From positions 372,001 through 436,000 of the forward strand of contig CAVUFN010000008.1 of NCBI GenBank assembly GCA_963740765.1: a stretch of DNA of 64,000 nt, written 5' to 3'. Positions 60,748 to 64,000 of this stretch are shown in pieces. Below the pieces are notes generated by a model, which worked only from the letters and a program-made list of their open reading frames with translations, did not search any database and was not told the DNA's origin. Origin of the DNA: DATLGB01 sp963740765 (GTDB lineage: Bacteria > Actinomycetota > Thermoleophilia > Solirubrobacterales > Solirubrobacteraceae). Both the position numbers and the translations under genes were made by a program. Each line of letters starts with the position of its first letter. Positions within the stretch are counted from its first letter, which is position 1.

Positions 60748-61505
60748 CCGCGGCGGACGAGGAACTCGGGGGTGGGGCGGACCAGGGGCGTGCCGGTCTC
60801 CTGCTCCCAGGTGCGTTCGAGCTGGGCGAGGTGCTCGTCCATGACCAGCTCGACCTCCGGCAGGTCGCCGGAGCGAACGGCGGCGAGCGTGCGGACGTGG
60901 ATGTCGATCGACCAGTCCGGGACGGTCTCGCGGTGCATCGCCATGTCGCGGGCGATCTCGAGGTCGCGGTAGACGGAGCGCACCAGGCCGACCAGCACGC
61001 CGTTGCCGGTGGAGCGCGCGAGGGCGAGGTGGAAGCGGACGTCGAGGGCGAGGAAGCGGTCCTCGCGACCCTCGTGGAGGATCGAGCCCTGGGCGACGAT
61101 GGCGACCTGGTCGTCGATCGTGCGCTGCATGGCGGCGAAGTCCTCGGCGCCGGCGCGCATGGCGGCCAGCTGGGCGACCCGCGGTTCGAGCACGCGCCGG
61201 GCCTCGAGCACCTGGGCGACCTCGTGGATGCGGATGTCGCGGCGCGAGGCGACGAGCTCGGGCGGGACGATCTCCGTGGCGATGAACATGCCGCCGCCGG
61301 CGCCGCGGCGCACCTCGATCAGGCCGGAGTCGACGAGGACGCGGATCGCCTCGCGCAGGGTCGGGCGCGAGATCTCCATCTGCTCGGCGAGCGCGCGCTC
61401 GCTCGGCAGCCGGTCACCGACCGCCAGCTCGCCCAGCTTGACCTTCTCGGCGATCTGCTCGACGGCCTCCTCGAACGTCCGGCGGGTCTGGACGGGTGTG
61501 AACAT
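60744..61505 (-). CDS. FadR-subfamily GntR transcriptional regulator
   Basis: 253 residues. The winged helix-turn-helix has VGDRLPSERALAEQMEISRPTLREAIRVLVDSGLIEVRRGAGGG, followed by a helical FCD effector domain with the metal-binding His set (DVRFHLALARSTGN, DIHVRTLAAV and MDEHLAQLE). It belongs to the FadR/PdhR-type regulators of carbon metabolism. ATG 61505 (MFTPVQTRRTFEEAVEQI) is preferred to 61529. The C-terminal end coincides with a REP-like element. The regulated genes are not obvious; the neighbouring genes are unrelated. Confidence 0.9.
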   Translation of the reverse strand: MFTPVQTRRTFEEAVEQIAEKVKLGELAVGDRLPSERALAEQMEISRPTLREAIRVLVDSGLIEVRRGAGGGMFIATEIVPPELVASRRDIRIHEVAQVLEARRVLEPRVAQLAAMRAGAEDFAAMQRTIDDQVAIVAQGSILHEGREDRFLALDVRFHLALARSTGNGVLVGLVRSVYRDLEIARDMAMHRETVPDWSIDIHVRTLAAVRSGDLPEVELVMDEHLAQLERTWEQETGTPLVRPTPEFLVRRG

Positions 61506-61578
61506 GCGCGTCGGGAAGTATGGCGGCATGACCCTCCGTCACGAGTCGCATGGTCTTGCCGATGGCGTTCGCCGCGGC

Positions 61579-62304
61579 TCAGGCGGTGTAGACGACCGTC
61601 TCGTCGAGCGGGACGTCGAGGCTGCGCTCGATCCACGTCCGGGCCGCGCCGGCGCCGATGTCGCGCAGGGTCACGGCGCCGTGGCGCTTGGCCAGTCGGG
61701 CGCCGTCGGTGCCGAGCACGAGGCCGACGTGCACGAACGCGGGCGGCTCGTGGCCCAGTGCTCTGGCGAGCCAGACCTGCCTGGACGTGGAGTCGGCCAG
61801 GTCGGCACCGCGGACGACCTCCTCGATGCCGAGGTCGGCGTCGTCGACGACCGTGGCAAGGTTGTAGGCGAAGGCGCCGTCGTTGCGGCGGACCACGAAG
61901 TCGTCGACGGTGCCGTCGGCGCGGACGCGCAGCGCCGCGGGCCGGTCAGGGAGATCCGTCCGGTCGCGGCAGGTCCCCGGGTACCGGCCGACGACCCCGT
62001 GCGGCGCCGACGCCGCCTCGCGGATCTCGGCACGAGTGCAGAAGCACGGGTAGGTGTCCAGGCGGGCGAGCGCCGCCTCGTAGAGCTCCAGTCGCTCGGA
62101 CTGCCGGACGACCGCGTCACCCTCGACGCCCACCGCGGCGAGGTCGGCCAGCTGGCGCTCGACATGCTCCTCGCGGACCCGGCCCGAATCGAGGTCGTCG
62201 ATGCGGATGGTCAGATGCGAGGCGCGGCGGCGCGCGATGACCGCCGTCCGCAGGTTGCCCAGGTGCAGATCGCCGGTCGGGCTGGGCGCGTAGCGGCCCC
62301 TCAA
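61579..62304 (-). CDS. gluQ: Glutamyl-Q tRNA(Asp) synthetase (GluQRS)
   Basis: 241 residues, the size of the truncated glutamyl-tRNA-synthetase paralogue lacking the anticodon-binding domain. The HIGH-like motif is YAPSPTGDLHLGNLRTA, the KMSKS-like motif is LAKRHGAVTL. FCTRAEIR and C-terminal CRDR-type Cys of a zinc site are partly present (PCFC and TCRD), and YNLATVVDDADLGIEEVVRGADL is the glutamate-binding region. The enzyme attaches glutamate to queuosine at position 34 of tRNA-Asp. It overlaps the rmlC stop by 4 bases. Confidence 0.9.
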   Translation of the reverse strand: MRGRYAPSPTGDLHLGNLRTAVIARRRASHLTIRIDDLDSGRVREEHVERQLADLAAVGVEGDAVVRQSERLELYEAALARLDTYPCFCTRAEIREAASAPHGVVGRYPGTCRDRTDLPDRPAALRVRADGTVDDFVVRRNDGAFAYNLATVVDDADLGIEEVVRGADLADSTSRQVWLARALGHEPPAFVHVGLVLGTDGARLAKRHGAVTLRDIGAGAARTWIERSLDVPLDETVVYTA

Positions 62305-62843
62305 AAGGGCAGCGTGTCCGCGATCTCGCTCAGGCGCGGCGCGTCACGGTCGCGCTCGGAGAACAGCAGCTCCTCGCGCGGCAGTGGCCACTCGATGCCC
62401 ACCTCGGGATCCTCGAAGGAGATGCCGGCCTCCGTGGCGGGGTCGTAGTAGTTCGTGCACTTGTAGACGAAGTCGGCGGTCTCCGACAGCACGCAGAAGC
62501 CGTGCCCGAAGCCGACCGGGATCCACAGCTGCTCGCCGCGGACGTCGTCGAGCTCGAACGCCTCCCACTCGCCGAAGGTCGCCGAGCCGCGGCGCAGGTC
62601 GACGACCACGTCCCACACCGTCCCGCGGGCGCAGCGGACCAGCTTGCCCTGGCCGGGGAAGGTCTGGAAGTGGATGCCGCGCACCGTCCCGCGCTTGGAG
62701 CGGCTGTGGTTGTCCTGCACGAACGTCGTGTCCAGCCCCCAGCTGTCCTCGCGGAAGGTCTCCACGAAGAAGCCGCGCTCGTCGCCGTGCACGGTGGGGG
62801 CAAAGCGCTTGAGGCCGTCGATGCGAGTCTGGAGCAGTTCCAT
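62301..62843 (-). CDS. rmlC: dTDP-4-dehydrorhamnose 3,5-epimerase
   Basis: 180 residues of the RmlC cupin family. Landmarks are LKRFAPTVHGDERGFFVETF, QDNHSRSKRGTVRGIHFQ (catalytic His in RGIHFQ), GTVWDVVVDLRRGSATFGEWEAFEL, IPVGFGHGFCVLSE and VYKCTNYYDP with the catalytic Tyr. It converts dTDP-4-keto-6-deoxyglucose to the L-lyxo form for rhamnose synthesis, feeding the polysaccharide locus. The other rml genes are not in the window. ATG 62843. Confidence 0.93.
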   Translation of the reverse strand: MELLQTRIDGLKRFAPTVHGDERGFFVETFREDSWGLDTTFVQDNHSRSKRGTVRGIHFQTFPGQGKLVRCARGTVWDVVVDLRRGSATFGEWEAFELDDVRGEQLWIPVGFGHGFCVLSETADFVYKCTNYYDPATEAGISFEDPEVGIEWPLPREELLFSERDRDAPRLSEIADTLPF

Positions 62844-62894
62844 GGGAAGCGGCGGGAAGGATAGTTCGGGTCCGCGGAGAACTCGGGTCGGGCA

Positions 62895-63746
62895 ATGCCC
62901 AAGACCGCCGCGATGCCTCCCTCCGCTGCTGCCCACCAGACGCTGTCCGCGTACATCTCGTCGCGCTTCGACGAGTTCTCGCGTTCGCAGAAGGACGTCG
63001 CCCAGTACGTGGTCGACCACCTCGACGAGGTTGCCTTCCATACCGCCGAGGAGCTCGCCCGCCGCGCTTCGACGTCGTCTTCGACCGTCGTGCGCTTCTC
63101 GCAGGCCCTGGGCTTCGAGGGCTTCCCCGAGCTCCAGGCGTCCGCCCGCGAGGAGTACCGGCGCCGCGAGGCCAAGCCGGAGGCCGAACCGCTCTTCTCC
63201 ATCGACCAGGGTCCCTTCGAGGCCGTGGTCGCCGCCGACTTCGCCAACGTCGAGGAGACCGCTCGCGCCGTCTCCCGCTCCGAGGTGGAGGGCGCCGTCG
63301 AGGCGATCGCCACCGCCGAGCGCGTCCTGATCGCCGGCGTGGACCAGATGGCGTTCTTCGCCTCCTACCTGCGCCATCTCCTGATGCTGCTCGACATCCG
63401 CTCGGAGATCGCCGCCTCGCCGTCCCAGGAGGCCCTGTCCCGCCTCGGCCGCATCGACGGCTCGTCGCTGGTCATCGGCCTCTCCGCCGGGCGCCCGCAC
63501 CCGCTCGTCGTCCGCGCCATGAAGATCGCCAAGCACCGCCACGCCGCCACGCTGGCGATCTCGGACGCCTCCCTGTCCGACGTCGCCAAGCTCGCGGACC
63601 GCACGCTCTGGTACTCGTCGAACTCCCCGGCCTTCGTGCGCTCCCACACCGGTCTGCTGTCGATCATCCAGGCCCTCGCCTACGGCGTCTACGCCCGCGA
63701 CGCGGCGCAGTACGACGACCGCATCAAGGCCTTCAAGCTCAAGTAG
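62895..63746 (+). CDS. MurR/RpiR family transcriptional regulator
   Basis: 283 residues. The N-terminal HTH_6 domain has FSRSQKDVAQYVVDHLDEVAFHTAEELARRASTSSSTVVRFSQALGFEGFPELQ. The C-terminal SIS domain, which binds phosphosugars, has ERVLIAGVDQMAFFASYLRHLLMLLDI and DGSSLVIGLSAGRPHPLVVRAMKIAKH. The GLSAGR replaces the usual S-x-S-G motif. It would sense a sugar phosphate or amino-sugar ligand. It stands just upstream of pdxS. Confidence 0.88.
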   Translation: MPKTAAMPPSAAAHQTLSAYISSRFDEFSRSQKDVAQYVVDHLDEVAFHTAEELARRASTSSSTVVRFSQALGFEGFPELQASAREEYRRREAKPEAEPLFSIDQGPFEAVVAADFANVEETARAVSRSEVEGAVEAIATAERVLIAGVDQMAFFASYLRHLLMLLDIRSEIAASPSQEALSRLGRIDGSSLVIGLSAGRPHPLVVRAMKIAKHRHAATLAISDASLSDVAKLADRTLWYSSNSPAFVRSHTGLLSIIQALAYGVYARDAAQYDDRIKAFKLK

Positions 63747-63758
63747 CCCGCGGCGGGC
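63746..63758 (+). terminator. Small GC hairpin after the RpiR gene
   Basis: GCCCGC-G-GCGGGC is a perfect 6-base inverted repeat that starts at the last base of the stop codon. A T run does not follow, so termination is only possible. Confidence 0.25.
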
Positions 63759-63793
63759 GCCATCTTCGCGCAAGTGGCCCCACCGCGCGGGGT

Positions 63794-63799
63794 TAGCCT
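63794..63799 (+). promoter_or_regulatory. -10-like TAGCCT before pdxS, leaderless spacing
   Basis: TAGCCT ends exactly 7 bases before the pdxS ATG at 63807. Confidence 0.5.
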
Positions 63800-63806
63800 T
63801 GACGGC

Positions 63807-64000
63807 ATGCGTGACGAGTCGACTTTCCGCGTCAAGGCCGGCCTGGCCGAGATGCTCAAGGGCGGCGTCATCATGGACGTCGTCGACGCCGAGCAGGCCA
63901 AGATCGCCGAGGACGCCGGTGCCGCCGCCGTCATGGCGCTGGAGCGCGTCCCGTCGGACATCCGGCGCGACGGCGGGGTGGCGCGGATGTCCGATCCCGC
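63807..64000 (+). CDS. pdxS: Pyridoxal 5'-phosphate synthase lyase subunit PdxS (partial)
   Basis: The first 64 codons run off the right edge: FRVKAGLAEMLKGGVIMDVV and EQAKIAEDAGAAAVMALERVP, then SDIRRDGGVARMSDP. This is the highly conserved PdxS N-terminus, with the Asp of VIMDV and the ALERVP(S/A)DIR motif. With the glutaminase PdxT it makes PLP from ribose 5-phosphate, glyceraldehyde 3-phosphate and ammonia. ATG 63807 is 7 bases after TAGCCT. PdxT is presumably further right. Confidence 0.95.
   Translation, partial: MRDESTFRVKAGLAEMLKGGVIMDVVDAEQAKIAEDAGAAAVMALERVPSDIRRDGGVARMSDP

Overview
The window is very G+C-rich and gene-dense, and it reads as a chromosomal segment of a high-GC actinobacterium. 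A Solirubrobacterales/Thermoleophilia-type organism is the best guess. The grounds are the predominance of GTG starts, stop/start overlaps of 1-4 bases, several deazaflavin (F420)-type redox families (Ddn-like, two LLM proteins, a PPOX protein), DUF2236, and secreted beta-propeller proteins. There is no 16S rRNA or other marker, so the taxonomy is inference. No transposase, prophage or CRISPR array was seen.

Layout. (1) 1-2.7 kb: an HMG-CoA reductase running off the left edge, an alpha/beta hydrolase, a small GDPD-like protein and a Ddn-like oxidoreductase. (2) 2.7-6.6 kb, minus strand: a tightly coupled operon of LLM oxidoreductase, AidB-like acyl-CoA dehydrogenase, enoyl-CoA hydratase and TetR regulator; the two beta-oxidation genes carry frameshifts. 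(3) 6.7-15.3 kb: two secreted propeller proteins, a double-domain universal stress protein (frameshifted), a DedA protein, DUF2236, a small multidrug-type transporter, a cytochrome P450 and its translationally coupled acyl-CoA-dehydrogenase-like flavoprotein. (4) 15.4-16.4 kb: a scar where a truncated DUF4389 gene is joined to a truncated EAL gene. (5) 16.6-24.8 kb: a LysR regulator divergent from a catabolic operon (mandelate-racemase-like enzyme, aldehyde dehydrogenase, beta-hydroxyacid dehydrogenase, iron alcohol dehydrogenase), then a 54-residue ORF, a PLP decarboxylase and a zinc alcohol dehydrogenase. (6) 24.8-32.4 kb: cupin, glutaminase, TauE/SafE, a five-gene operon DUF4956-VTC-PAP2-response regulator-histidine kinase, DUF1232, and a CAT-anticodon tRNA. 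(7) 32.4-37.6 kb: TAP-like hydrolase, PPOX, LLM, DsbA-like and DXD glycosyltransferase genes coupled on the minus strand, with a divergent GH3 enzyme. (8) 37.7-60.5 kb: a surface-polysaccharide locus with Wzt and Wzm genes at opposite ends, a flippase, several glycosyltransferases, three methyltransferases, two tandem CDP-tyvelose-epimerase-like genes, DUF2142 and GT-C-like membrane proteins, DUF2304 and a lysylphosphatidylglycerol-synthase-like protein. (9) 60.5-64 kb: a small lipoprotein, FadR-type regulator, GluQRS, RmlC, an RpiR regulator and the start of pdxS.

Two genome-scale signals stand out. First, many genes have a TANNNT hexamer ending 6-9 bases before the start codon, which is the geometry of leaderless transcription. 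At several divergent gene pairs the two hexamers overlap, in one case as a perfect AGGCTAGCCT palindrome. Second, at least six reading frames are broken by what each time looks like a single inserted base, which points to sequencing error more than gene decay. Two REP-like palindromes, one inside a coding sequence, are further oddities.
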